From Sphingobacterium siyangense (GTDB lineage: Bacteria; Bacteroidota; Bacteroidia; Sphingobacteriales; Sphingobacteriaceae), in assembly GCF_007830445.1 (NCBI RefSeq), contig NZ_VLKR01000026.1, positions 1-64,000 of the forward strand: a DNA stretch of 64,000 bases, given 5' to 3'. How positions within the stretch are numbered: the stretch's first letter is position 1; each line of letters starts with the position of its first letter. Shown here one piece after another: positions 33,832 through 43,056 of this stretch. A program made the translations under genes and the position numbers. The notes under the pieces are model-generated. The model did not search any database. It was given only the letters and a program-made list of their open reading frames with translations, and was not told the DNA's origin.

Positions 33832-35220
33832 ATGCTGAAATTGAATTTAGTGCTGTCATTGGCTGTATCACTTGCGACCTCCTCTTCCTTCGCTCAGAAG
33901 CTTACGCTCCGCGATGCCGTAGAACAGGGTATTGCAAATTATGGAAATATCAAGGCAAAGGAATATTATCTCCAGTCCTCCCTGCAGACCAATGAACAAG
34001 TCAAACGCGACTTTTGGCCCAATCTGAACATCGTAGCCCAACAGGACTTTGGAACAGTCAACGGACAAAATGGTCCACTGTATGGATTTGGTGGGCTGGG
34101 TGTAGCTTCTTCGGGAGCCGCTCTTCCAGAACAAAATTGGAATGCCGCATTTGGTGCGCTTTACTTAGCCAATGTCAATTGGGACATTTACACCTTTGGA
34201 CGAAAAAAAGAACGTATCGAATTGGCCAAATCCGATACCAAACGACTACAGGCCGATCTCGGTCAGGAACAGTTCCAGCATAAAATCAAGATCGCTGCGG
34301 CTTACCTCAATTTATTGGCTAGTCAACGATTGGAAAAAAATCAACAGATGAATCTGGATCGCGCACTGGTATTTTTAAATATTGCTGCCACCAAAGTAAA
34401 AAACGGAATATTACCCGGAGTAGATTCTACGCTTGCTTCAGCGGAAGTATCGCGCGCAAAAATCAGCCTCAATCAGGCCCGTGAAAATGTTAAGGAGCAA
34501 AACAATAAGCTGACGGTATTGATGGGGATTCCAGCGAAAAATCTCGAAATAGATACTGTTCTGGTTCAGAAAACACCTATACAGCTAACTCCGCTTTCAG
34601 GCAACTTGATTGAAAGTAATCCTATGCTGCAATTTTATAAAAGTAAAATTGAACTTGGCGAACAACAATTGAAACTATCAACCAAAGAGTATCTTCCCAC
34701 TGTAAGTGCCTTTGGGGTCTTTCAGACAAGGGGATCTGGTTTTAAGAGCGACTACATTACGGATTTACAAGCATATAGCACAAATTATTGGAAAGGGGTT
34801 CGTCCCAGTAGGCAAAATTATCTCTTGGGATTGGGCATAAACTGGAATCTGACTTCGATTGCGCGTATCAATAAAAAAATCAGTGCACAGCGCTTTACGA
34901 ATGATGCCCTGAGAGAAGAATACCAAACTGCCGAAGCCCAATTGACAGCACAGCTGGATGCCGCTGATGTGAAAATCCAATTGGCCCTAAAAAGTGATCT
35001 AGAAGCTCCCCGACAAGTGTCGGCAGCTCAGCAAGCTTACAATCAAAAAATGACGATGTATAAAAACGGCCTAGCGACACTTGTCGACGTGACGCAGACC
35101 TTTTACACATTAAATAGAGCCGAAACCGATCGAGAGATCGTCCACATCAATCTTTGGCAGTCGCTTTTACTAAAAGCCGCAGCTGCGGGAGATTTTGATA
35201 TTTTCAACAAAGAACTATAA
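33832..35220 (+). CDS. TolC-family outer-membrane efflux protein
   Basis: 462 aa. Signal peptide ending SSSFAQK (about 22), two helical repeats of the TolC fold, DIYTFGRKKERIELAKSD and the C-terminal YKNGLATLVDVTQTFYTLNRAETD. First gene of the second TolC, RND, adaptor operon. Same length and same motif order as the product of 10581-11969, supporting a duplication of the whole operon. A TATCTTCG at 33800-33807 resembles a -7 box. Confidence 0.9.
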   Translation: MLKLNLVLSLAVSLATSSSFAQKLTLRDAVEQGIANYGNIKAKEYYLQSSLQTNEQVKRDFWPNLNIVAQQDFGTVNGQNGPLYGFGGLGVASSGAALPEQNWNAAFGALYLANVNWDIYTFGRKKERIELAKSDTKRLQADLGQEQFQHKIKIAAAYLNLLASQRLEKNQQMNLDRALVFLNIAATKVKNGILPGVDSTLASAEVSRAKISLNQARENVKEQNNKLTVLMGIPAKNLEIDTVLVQKTPIQLTPLSGNLIESNPMLQFYKSKIELGEQQLKLSTKEYLPTVSAFGVFQTRGSGFKSDYITDLQAYSTNYWKGVRPSRQNYLLGLGINWNLTSIARINKKISAQRFTNDALREEYQTAEAQLTAQLDAADVKIQLALKSDLEAPRQVSAAQQAYNQKMTMYKNGLATLVDVTQTFYTLNRAETDREIVHINLWQSLLLKAAAAGDFDIFNKEL

Positions 35221-35230
35221 ATAACATTAC

Positions 35231-38200
35231 ATGAATTTAATACGTTTTGCCTTACGCAAGCCGATATCCATCCTCGTACTCGTATTGGGACTTATTGTCT
35301 TTGGCATAGGTGCCGTTCGATCGATCAAGGTGGATATCCTGCCAAAAATGAACCTTCCGGTTATTTATATTGCCCATCCATTTGGTGGCTATTCGCCGGA
35401 TCAAATGGAATCTTATTTTGCCAAAAACTACGTCAATATCCTTCTTTTTGCCAATGGGGTCAAGTCTATTGAGACCAAGAATATTCAAGGTCTGACCTTA
35501 ATGAAAGTATCGTATTACGAAGACACCAACATGGCCCAGGCTGCAGCCGAGCTAAGTGCCCTGGCCAATCGGATCCAGGCCTCCTTTCCTCCAGGCTCAC
35601 AACCGCCGTTCATCATTCGCTTTGACGCCTCATCCCTCCCTGTAGGCCAACTGGTATTGAGCAGTAACAAGCGTTCTAACAACGAACTACAAGATCTAGC
35701 CAACGTCTATGTCCGGGCATCGTTTACGTCAATCCCCGGCCTATTGTCGCCACCTCCTTTTGGGGGAAGTCCACGTACAATTGAGGTCAACGTTGATCCC
35801 GATTTAATGCGGAGTCACAATATGACACCCGATCAGGTCGTAGAAGCGCTAAGACTAAACAATCAAACCGCTCCAGCAGGAAACGTACGTATTCAGGACA
35901 AAAACTACATTACACCAACGAACAACACCATCAAGGATGTAAAAGATTTTGAAAAAATCCCATTATTTAAAGGTGGGGTACAGAATCTTTACTTAGGCGA
36001 TATTGCTACCGTAAAAGATGGTGCCGACGTTACCGCAGGCTATGCTTTGGTCAACGGCAAACGTTCCGTGTACGTCAGTATCGCCAAAGCCGGCGATGCC
36101 TCAACCTGGGAGGTTGTCCAGAATTTAAAAGCAGCCTTACCAAAAATTCAGGAGAATTTACCCGACGACGTCAAGTTATCTTATGAATTTGATCAATCCG
36201 TCTATGTCATCAATTCCGTAAAAAGTTTGATTACTGAAGGTGCAATCGGTGCTATCCTCACCGGACTAATGGTCCTCCTATTTTTAGGTGATCGAAGAGC
36301 TGCGCTGATCGTTATCCTAACCATTCCGATATCCGTGATCTCCGGAGTGCTCTTTCTGAAACTCTTCGGGCAGACCATCAACCTCATGTCCCTTAGTGGA
36401 CTAGCCTTGGCTATTGGTATCCTGGTCGACGAAAGTACGGTAACGATAGAAAATATACACCAGCATCTGGATATGGGTAAACCCAAAGCCTTGGCTATCT
36501 GGGATGCCTGTAAAGAGATCGCCTTACCCAAATTATTGATCCTGCTCTGTATACTAGCCGTATTTGCGCCGGCATTTACCATGACAGGTATTCCGGGCTC
36601 GTTATTTCTTCCCTTGGCCCTGTCCATTGGATTTTCAATGATCATATCCTTCCTCCTTTCGCAGACATTTGTTCCTATCATGGCAAACTGGCTCATGAAA
36701 GATCATGCGCATAAAGCGCCACAAGCGACCGAACCAGTGGGTTTAAATACAGATGAAGCTCAATTTGCAGCAACTGGACTGACCATAGAATCCGAGCAAG
36801 ATACCCTAAATCAGAAGAAACTATTGGTGGAACGGGAAGACTTTAACAACGATGGAAAGATCAGTATTTTTGAACGGTTCAGAAACAGATTCATGAAAAT
36901 GATCGACCGTTTGTTTAAAAGGAAGAAAACCATTACCGTAGTTTATCTGCTGGGAGCAATAAGTCTTGTTGTCATTTTACTTTCCACAATCGGACAGGAT
37001 GTATTTCCGAAAGTTAACTCCAGTCAGTTCCAAATGCGCCTCCGTGCGGCTGAAGGTACACGTATCGAACGCACCGAAGAAAAAGCAAAACTAGCGCTGG
37101 CCGAACTGGAAAAACTGGTTGGGAAAGAACATATTAGCATATCTTCTGTCTATATCGGTCAACATCCCGGACAGTTTTCAGTATCACCGATCTATCTTTT
37201 CATGGCTGGTCCACATGAAGCTGTTTTCCAAATTGCACTGAAAGACTACCATCACGATATGGACAGTTTCCGTGATGAATACCGAAAACGCCTGAAAGCG
37301 GCAGTTCCCGATGTACAGGTATCCTTTGAACCGATCGAGCTTACGGATAAAGTATTAAGTCAGGGATCGCCCACTCCTATTGAAGTTCGGATAGCAGGAA
37401 AAAACAAAAAGAACAACGAGAAGTACGCTGGTAAATTGATCGAGGAACTAAAAGCCATCCCTTATTTTAGAGATGTACAATTAGCACAATCCATTAAATA
37501 CCCTTCTTACGATATTAAGATAGACCGCATCAGGGCCGCACAATTGGGTGTAGATCTCAGCGAAGTCACACGATCGCTGATCGCTTCCACCTCTTCTTCG
37601 CGTTATACCGAAAAAAACACCTGGATCGATGAAAAAGCAGGACTTTCTTACAACGTCCAAGTTCAGGTTCCCATCGATAAAATGAAAGATGAGAAAGAAA
37701 TCGGTGAAATCCCTTTATTGAAAAATTCAGCGCGACCAATACTGAGCGACGTTGCAACGATCACACCGTCCTTCACCTATGGCGAAAACGACAATTTAGG
37801 TGCAATGCCTTATGTATCAGTTACAGCAAATATTGATCATAATGATTTAAAAACAGCCTCCAAGGATGTACAGCGCAGTATCAAAGCCCTTGGTGAACTT
37901 CCTCGCGGCTTGTCGATCGAGCAAATAGGACTTGGAAAAGTATTGTCAGAAACCATGAGCAGCCTCGAATCGGGTTTAGCTGTGGCCATCATCGTCATAT
38001 TTTTGATGCTATCGGCTAACTTTCAGTCGTTCAAAGTTTCTATGGTTGTGCTCACCACAGTTCCTGCGGTTGTGCTGGGCTCATTGCTTCTGCTGTTGTT
38101 AACCGGATCTACCCTCAACTTACAATCTTACATGGGGATTATCATGTCGGTGGGTGTATCCATTGCGAACGCTGTTTTGCTCATCACCAATGCCGAACAT

Positions 38201-38521
38201 ATCCGTCGGCATAATGGCGATGCGCTGGCTGCAGCCCGTGAGGCAGCATCCTTACGGCTTCGCCCAATTATCATGACCAGTTTGGCCATGATTGTGGGTA
38301 TGCTACCTATGGCCATTGGTCATGGTGAAGGTGGCGAACAGGTTTCACCACTCGGTAGAGCCGTAATTGGAGGATTACTATTTTCGACTTTTGCCGTACT
38401 CGTCATCTTACCGCTTATATTTGCTTGGGCACAAGAAAAAAGCAGTACACAATCGATCTCATTAGATCCTGAAGACAAAGAAAGTAAACACTATATTGCG
38501 GCATTAAAACCTTTATCGTAA
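35231..38521 (+). CDS. RND-family efflux permease with an EF-hand-like loop
   Basis: 1096 aa. Proton-driven exporter, twelve transmembrane helices and two porter domains. TM4 reads GLALAIGILVDESTVTIENIH, keeping one Asp where AcrB has two; TM10 reads GVSIANAVLL, lacking the AcrB Lys. Compared with the paralogue at 7401-10580 it has an extra polar stretch of about 40 residues in the cytoplasmic loop between TM6 and TM7. Within it, residues 537-548 (DFNNDGKISIFE) fit the 12-residue EF-hand loop exactly: Asp1, Asn3, Asp5, Gly6, Ile8, Glu12. Ten nt after TolC and 21 nt before the adaptor gene. Substrates unknown. Confidence 0.92.
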   Translation: MNLIRFALRKPISILVLVLGLIVFGIGAVRSIKVDILPKMNLPVIYIAHPFGGYSPDQMESYFAKNYVNILLFANGVKSIETKNIQGLTLMKVSYYEDTNMAQAAAELSALANRIQASFPPGSQPPFIIRFDASSLPVGQLVLSSNKRSNNELQDLANVYVRASFTSIPGLLSPPPFGGSPRTIEVNVDPDLMRSHNMTPDQVVEALRLNNQTAPAGNVRIQDKNYITPTNNTIKDVKDFEKIPLFKGGVQNLYLGDIATVKDGADVTAGYALVNGKRSVYVSIAKAGDASTWEVVQNLKAALPKIQENLPDDVKLSYEFDQSVYVINSVKSLITEGAIGAILTGLMVLLFLGDRRAALIVILTIPISVISGVLFLKLFGQTINLMSLSGLALAIGILVDESTVTIENIHQHLDMGKPKALAIWDACKEIALPKLLILLCILAVFAPAFTMTGIPGSLFLPLALSIGFSMIISFLLSQTFVPIMANWLMKDHAHKAPQATEPVGLNTDEAQFAATGLTIESEQDTLNQKKLLVEREDFNNDGKISIFERFRNRFMKMIDRLFKRKKTITVVYLLGAISLVVILLSTIGQDVFPKVNSSQFQMRLRAAEGTRIERTEEKAKLALAELEKLVGKEHISISSVYIGQHPGQFSVSPIYLFMAGPHEAVFQIALKDYHHDMDSFRDEYRKRLKAAVPDVQVSFEPIELTDKVLSQGSPTPIEVRIAGKNKKNNEKYAGKLIEELKAIPYFRDVQLAQSIKYPSYDIKIDRIRAAQLGVDLSEVTRSLIASTSSSRYTEKNTWIDEKAGLSYNVQVQVPIDKMKDEKEIGEIPLLKNSARPILSDVATITPSFTYGENDNLGAMPYVSVTANIDHNDLKTASKDVQRSIKALGELPRGLSIEQIGLGKVLSETMSSLESGLAVAIIVIFLMLSANFQSFKVSMVVLTTVPAVVLGSLLLLLLTGSTLNLQSYMGIIMSVGVSIANAVLLITNAEHIRRHNGDALAAAREAASLRLRPIIMTSLAMIVGMLPMAIGHGEGGEQVSPLGRAVIGGLLFSTFAVLVILPLIFAWAQEKSSTQSISLDPEDKESKHYIAALKPLS

Positions 38522-38542
38522 AAGCAGTATAATCTATAAAAC

Positions 38543-39640
38543 ATGAAAAATAATTTGTTCAAAATATTAGCTATCGCCGGTCTGATCGCATCCTTAACAG
38601 GATGCCATTCGGCTGCCGAGGAAAATGCAAAAAAAGAAAGTCCGGAAGCTGCAGCTCCGGCAATGGAGACATTTGTACCCACCAAACAGAAATTAACAAA
38701 TAAAATGCAGATCCCTGGAGAAATCACGGGATTCCAGCAGGTCGAGATTTACGCTAAGGTCAGCAGTTACGTCAAAAGTCTTAACGTGGACATCGGAAGT
38801 AAGGTGCATGCCGGTCAGCTATTGGCTGTATTGGAGGCTCCCGAATTGAGTTCGCAGCTTTCAGCAGCCAAATCGCGGCTCAAATCGCAAGAAGCGGTCT
38901 ATATGGCTACAAAAAGCACTTACGACAGACTCTTTGAAACCAGCAAAGTAGAGGGAACGGTGGCTAGACTGGATCTTGAGGTTGCTGAGTCAAAAAAGAA
39001 TGCTGATTTTGCGCAGTACCAAGCCGCTAAATCGGCCTACGCAGAGGTACAAAACCTGTTGAACTATTTGGAAATCAGAGCACCCTTCGACGGTGTAATC
39101 GCAACAAGAAATGTCAATCAGGGCGCCTATGTTGGTCCTGCTGGCCGTGGCTCGGAAATGCCCATCATGACCATTCAACAACAACGCAAACTGAGGTTAG
39201 CCGTTGCTGTTCCGGAACAATATTCGGGTTTCCTCACCGAAAACCAGCCCTTACAATTTACTGTCAAATCATTGCCAGGGCAAACCTTCTCGGGTAAGAT
39301 CGCTCGTAAATCGGGTGCCCTGGACAGCCGATTAAGATCCGAGCGGGTAGAAATTGACATTAACAATACCGACAACAAGCTATTGCCGGGTATGGTTGCA
39401 GAGGTCGAATTGCCTTTAACATCTCAAGACAGTACTTTTGTTGTACCGAAATCGGCGGTATTTACTTCAGGCGAAGGAAGTTTTGTGATTGCTGTTGTTT
39501 CGAACAAAACACAACGTATTCCTGTACAGAAAGGACGCAGCATTGATGGTCAGATCGAAATATTTGGTGACTTAAAACAAGACACTAAATTGGTCAGCAA
39601 AGCGGATGAAGAGATTATAGACGGAACGTCAGTCAAATAG
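38543..39640 (+). CDS. RND efflux periplasmic adaptor subunit (membrane-fusion lipoprotein)
   Basis: 365 aa. Lipobox SLTGC with Cys21, then VEIYAKVSSYVKSLNVDIGSKVHAGQLLAVLEAPEL (first half of the barrel sandwich, about 66-101), coiled-coil hairpin to about 165, LEIRAPFDGVIATRNVNQGAYVG (second half), beta-barrel and membrane-proximal parts. Last gene of the operon, followed by an intrinsic terminator. Paralogue of 6212-7300. Confidence 0.9.
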   Translation: MKNNLFKILAIAGLIASLTGCHSAAEENAKKESPEAAAPAMETFVPTKQKLTNKMQIPGEITGFQQVEIYAKVSSYVKSLNVDIGSKVHAGQLLAVLEAPELSSQLSAAKSRLKSQEAVYMATKSTYDRLFETSKVEGTVARLDLEVAESKKNADFAQYQAAKSAYAEVQNLLNYLEIRAPFDGVIATRNVNQGAYVGPAGRGSEMPIMTIQQQRKLRLAVAVPEQYSGFLTENQPLQFTVKSLPGQTFSGKIARKSGALDSRLRSERVEIDINNTDNKLLPGMVAEVELPLTSQDSTFVVPKSAVFTSGEGSFVIAVVSNKTQRIPVQKGRSIDGQIEIFGDLKQDTKLVSKADEEIIDGTSVK

Positions 39641-39665
39641 GACTTTCTACTAATTCCTAAACAAA

Positions 39666-39704
39666 AGAAAGACCAACCCCATTACAACCGGGTTCGGTCT
39701 TTCT
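39666..39704. terminator. terminator of the second RND operon
   Basis: Stem AGAAAGACC (39666-39674) with GGTCTTTCT (39696-39704), continued by AACCC (39675-39679) with GGGTT (39690-39694) across a one-nt bulge. It lies 25 nt past the adaptor stop and its right arm is duplicated in the following tandem repeat. Confidence 0.65.
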
Positions 39705-39728
39705 AATTTATTCGGTCTTTCTAATTTA
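39693..39728. repeat. exact 18-bp tandem duplication
   Basis: 39693-39710 and 39711-39728 are identical. The unit carries the right arm of the terminator and ends exactly at the stop codon (39726-39728, complement) of the convergent hydrolase gene, so it looks like a slippage or misalignment duplication at a gene end. Confidence 0.9.
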
Positions 39729-40766
39729 AATGCCCATAAATTTAAAGGGTTGGGCAGCCTTAAACAGGTTATTTGAAATCCCATTTATTGCCATCCCTTG
39801 CTTCATGTCCAACTTCATCGTCGGAGCCCCTTTCTTTAAATCAAATTTAGCCAGATCTACCCACAGTGTTCCCGGAACCAATACATTCTCAAAATAATAG
39901 ATTTTATTCTTCTGATCAGCCACGGATCTCCATCGTGTAGACGAAATATTAGGTTCAGATTCCGAGCTTATTCCAAAGGGAACCGAGCAGTTGCGGATCA
40001 CACTGAGAACACTGGCAACAGAAAGCCGCACATCGTCTGTTTGCGGGATCGCATTAATGTAATAGGAAGCCCTCACAAAACGATCAGCAGCACGGTTTGT
40101 TCCCGGCAACATGATAGTTCCCGGAATTCCCTGCCAATACCTGTTTAGCGCCAGTTGATCTTCAAAGACGGGCGAGTTTGTCATAACTGTATAGGCCGCA
40201 TCGTGATGAATCACCAGTTTACCGTTGATGTATTCAAATATAGCATTATCGCCTGTGGCATCTGACAGCGATAAATGTATGGTCGTAAATTTGGTAGTTC
40301 CCGGGATATAATCACTTACAATTACAAATGGCTCATCCTTTAAGGCAGATACGGCTTCATTGACTGTCGCAAAATTATCCAAAACATATTGGGCCCAAGC
40401 CGAGATTGCAAGCCCTTTTTTTGGTCCCGCTGGATCAAATTTAGGATAAGTAGATTCGACAAGCCAGAGTACATTGGCCACCAATCCCTTTTCATTTAAA
40501 CCATCGACTGTAGCAATGTCCCAAGCACTGGAAACTACACTCCCATATTGGGAAGTCCATTTCAAAGACTGAGGTCCTACCTCTCCACTGCGCGCTATTC
40601 CACGCGGAAACACCCATAGATTGGCCGCGATATCATCTCTCCAGTCCATACTCCTTGCCGTGATAACAGTCTGATTAGGTCCCTTATAAACAACGCGTGT
40701 ACAAGATCGGCCTTCTTTAACGGCAAAAAGGAATACGATCAACATAAATTGTGCAAGATACTTCAT
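39726..40766 (-). CDS. linear amide C-N hydrolase (choloylglycine hydrolase / penicillin V acylase family)
   Basis: 346 aa from the Met at 40766; the frame is open to 40820 but the later Met starts a proper signal peptide. Ntn hydrolase: the nucleophile Cys22 follows the signal peptide (GRSCTRVVYKG), so cleavage could directly expose it as the N-terminal residue. TARSMDWRDDI and VVSSAWDIATVDGLNEKGLVANVLWL match the family. Likely substrates are N-acyl amides such as bile salts, penicillin V or N-acyl homoserine lactones; which one is unknown. Stand-alone, with terminator hairpins upstream and downstream. Confidence 0.88.
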   Translation of the reverse strand: MKYLAQFMLIVFLFAVKEGRSCTRVVYKGPNQTVITARSMDWRDDIAANLWVFPRGIARSGEVGPQSLKWTSQYGSVVSSAWDIATVDGLNEKGLVANVLWLVESTYPKFDPAGPKKGLAISAWAQYVLDNFATVNEAVSALKDEPFVIVSDYIPGTTKFTTIHLSLSDATGDNAIFEYINGKLVIHHDAAYTVMTNSPVFEDQLALNRYWQGIPGTIMLPGTNRAADRFVRASYYINAIPQTDDVRLSVASVLSVIRNCSVPFGISSESEPNISSTRWRSVADQKNKIYYFENVLVPGTLWVDLAKFDLKKGAPTMKLDMKQGMAINGISNNLFKAAQPFKFMGI

Positions 40767-40831
40767 ATGTATAGATTTTTTTGCGTGATATGACTTTGTC
40801 TTGATAGCGTGCAAAAGCACTCCAATTCCAT

Positions 40832-40900
40832 AAACAATAATTTGAGCTTATTGTTTGTCTAAGCTGTAACCGGCATGATTTAATCCGGCACAGCTTAGAC
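40832..40900 (-). terminator. two adjacent hairpins after the 40938-41771 gene
   Basis: Hairpin one: arms 40857-40867 and 40890-40900, perfectly complementary (GTCTAAGCTGT with ACAGCTTAGAC), with an inner CCGG/CCGG pair. Hairpin two: AAACAATAA (40832-40840) with TTATTGTTT (40848-40856). They follow the stop of the minus-strand lipoprotein gene and precede the hydrolase gene. Confidence 0.55.
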
Positions 40901-40937
40901 GAGCATAATCTATAGCCATAATATATGGCTCTAGGTA

Positions 40938-41771
40938 CTATTCTGCCGCTTTCGGGTCAATTGCGGCAGCAACTGCAGTTAATGCCAAGGCACCTCCAAC
41001 AAGCATTGCCCCCTGCCCCTTTTTTTCCTTAACAGCCAGCACGTCTCCGCGCTTATTATACAGTTCAATAATATCATTAAGGGCTACTGAACCGGTCTGC
41101 CAAAGCTGGGCAGCATAAAATTTTTGTTCCGTAGTTTTAACAATAGCTTTACCATCTTCTAAAATCGAATAACTTAAATAACTACGTAAACTGTAAGGTG
41201 AATCAGCGCCTTCAAATCGAGCAAGTTTTACCGCAAAACTCTCGCCACTCATATCATACATATATACTTTTTCTTTTTGGGATGATCGTACAATGGATTT
41301 AACATCGTTTTTAAAATCAAAATAATGCCCATCCACATAGGCATGTGGTGGGATAAGTACCACATCTTTAGGTAAACTTACCGATCCTGTAATATAACCG
41401 TTCACCCAAGTATCATTGAATATAGTGGATTTACTAGCGCCTATATCGGAAACCGAAGCATTCATCTTTCCATTAAAAGCAGCTTGTTCAGCAGAATAGC
41501 CTTGCGTTTTACCATTAATAACCATAGCCGAACTTTTAAGATCCCATAAGATCGGTTTATCGATTTTATTTTCTATTCGAAGGTAAATTCGACCATCTCT
41601 GTCGGCAAAGGAATAATCAATTTGTACTGTATCATTATTAAATGAAAACGTTCCCTTGTCTTCATCTTTTTTTACATTTTCCCCATTGAATGTCATGAGA
41701 TAGTTGGAAGAACAGGCTGAAAGAAAAACAGCACAATACGTTAGCGTGAGAACTTTGAATACTTTTCGCAT
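40938..41771 (-). CDS. lipoprotein, hypothetical
   Basis: 277 aa from the Met at 41771, which gives a normal lipoprotein signal: MRKVFKVLTLTY then lipobox LSAC with Cys20. The longer frame to 41825 adds an unlikely N terminus. The mature part is beta-rich with SFADRDGRIYLRIENKIDKPILWDLKSSAMVING, typical of proteins with an immunoglobulin-like layout, and ends in a short hydrophobic segment (GAMLVGGALALTAVAAAI, about 252-269). No functional motif recognised. Confidence 0.7.
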   Translation of the reverse strand: MRKVFKVLTLTYCAVFLSACSSNYLMTFNGENVKKDEDKGTFSFNNDTVQIDYSFADRDGRIYLRIENKIDKPILWDLKSSAMVINGKTQGYSAEQAAFNGKMNASVSDIGASKSTIFNDTWVNGYITGSVSLPKDVVLIPPHAYVDGHYFDFKNDVKSIVRSSQKEKVYMYDMSGESFAVKLARFEGADSPYSLRSYLSYSILEDGKAIVKTTEQKFYAAQLWQTGSVALNDIIELYNKRGDVLAVKEKKGQGAMLVGGALALTAVAAAIDPKAAE

Positions 41772-42270
41772 AATATCAGGATATCTTAGTGTAATTACAA
41801 CGGCACGAGTACTATTGTACAACAATATAAAAAACTATTATTAAAAAAACAGCGAAACGACCTAAAATAATTTCCTAATTAGGGTATTAATCGCAAAGTA
41901 TCACTGTTTCTATCAAAATAGTAAATGATCGTCATAAAGCAGTAAATGGCCCTCTTTTATCGTCCGATACAGGTTTGAAATTGCTTTACATCAGTTTCCA
42001 TAATAACAGGGATATTACAGTGGGTTAACAGGGGTATAACAGGGGGTTAGCAGGGATAAATACCCTGTTAACCCCCTGTTAATACCTTGTAAAAAGACTA
42101 CTATATCCTTCTTAATGGAGAATAGGATATTCGACTGATAGTAACCATAAACAAATCAAGGAATATACTCAACTGTTGGTCTGATTAGCGTAACGAAAAC
42201 GGTTAAACGAATAGAAGTTTTTTTAACCGGAAAGCAAAAGCTATATTTACAGTCAACTAAACCCAATCCA
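41772..42270. other. intergenic region with a repeat-rich element
   Basis: About 500 nt between divergent genes. AT-rich near 41820-41880; the central 42001-42081 part holds the TAACAGGG repeat element described separately. A TATATTTA at 42242-42249, with TTT 19 nt before it, may be the methyltransferase promoter. Confidence 0.5.
42001..42081. repeat. TAACAGGG repeats forming a long inverted repeat
   Basis: TAACAGGG occurs three times on the plus strand from about 42003 to 42046 and its complement CCCTGTTA twice after 42062. The core is an inverted repeat with 19-nt arms (42037-42055 and 42063-42081), one wobble position and a 7-nt loop. There is no T tract and no gene end nearby, so a plain terminator is unlikely. 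Confidence 0.75.
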
Positions 42271-43056
42271 ATGAAAGAGAAATTTATTGACAGAAAGGAT
42301 CAACAGGCCAATAAGATATTTGAAAGAAGAACATTATCCTCCGATTATAGAACGATTATTCCCTTACTGTCTCCCGGCATGGAAATCTTGGACGTAGGCT
42401 GTGGTACCGGAACGCTCACGAATGAGGTAGCAAGCTATATCGGCGACGGAACTATAATCGGGCTCGATAATACACCGTCTTTTATCGACAGTGGCAATGA
42501 GCTTTATGGTAGCACCCAAAATCTGAACCTGGTCTGCAGCAATATTTTTGATTATCAGCCTCCACATCCGTTCGACCTGATTATAACGGCGCGCACCATG
42601 CAATGGTTAAGTGATATTCCCAGGGCATTGGGCTTATTCAAATCCTGGTTAAAGCCCGGAGGACAAATTTCTATTTTAGACTACAATCACACCGCCATTG
42701 AATGGAACCCTGCCCCTCCGGAAAGTATGCTCACATTTTACCATACTTTCCTGAAGTGGAGAGCAGATGCAGGTATGAACAATCGTGTTGCTGATGAGGT
42801 CGCTGCACTGCTCCAGGAAGCAGGTTTCCATTCGGTTCAGGTTATCAATGCCGATCAGACCTACAAAAAAGGAGAAGCAAACTTTGATACCAATCTGGCC
42901 ATCTGGAACAAAGTCGCCCAATCGCGACAAATGGTTACGGAAGGGTATATCTCCGACGAACTTCGCTTACAGGCTATCGCCGAATACAGCCAATGGATCG
43001 AAACGGAAGCGACCACCATGACACTTAAAATGAACGATGTACGGGCTAAAGTATAA
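42271..43056 (+). CDS. class I SAM-dependent methyltransferase
   Basis: 261 aa. Rossmann-fold methyltransferase. Motif I MEILDVGCGTGTLTNEVASYI (about 36-56) and the acidic residue at the end of strand 2 (IIGLDNTPSFI) bind S-adenosylmethionine; post-motif ITARTMQWLSDIPRALGLFKSWLKPGGQISILDYNH follows. Substrate not predictable. Overlaps the start of the alpha/beta hydrolase gene by 20 nt, suggesting a two-gene operon. Confidence 0.88.
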   Translation: MKEKFIDRKDQQANKIFERRTLSSDYRTIIPLLSPGMEILDVGCGTGTLTNEVASYIGDGTIIGLDNTPSFIDSGNELYGSTQNLNLVCSNIFDYQPPHPFDLIITARTMQWLSDIPRALGLFKSWLKPGGQISILDYNHTAIEWNPAPPESMLTFYHTFLKWRADAGMNNRVADEVAALLQEAGFHSVQVINADQTYKKGEANFDTNLAIWNKVAQSRQMVTEGYISDELRLQAIAEYSQWIETEATTMTLKMNDVRAKV

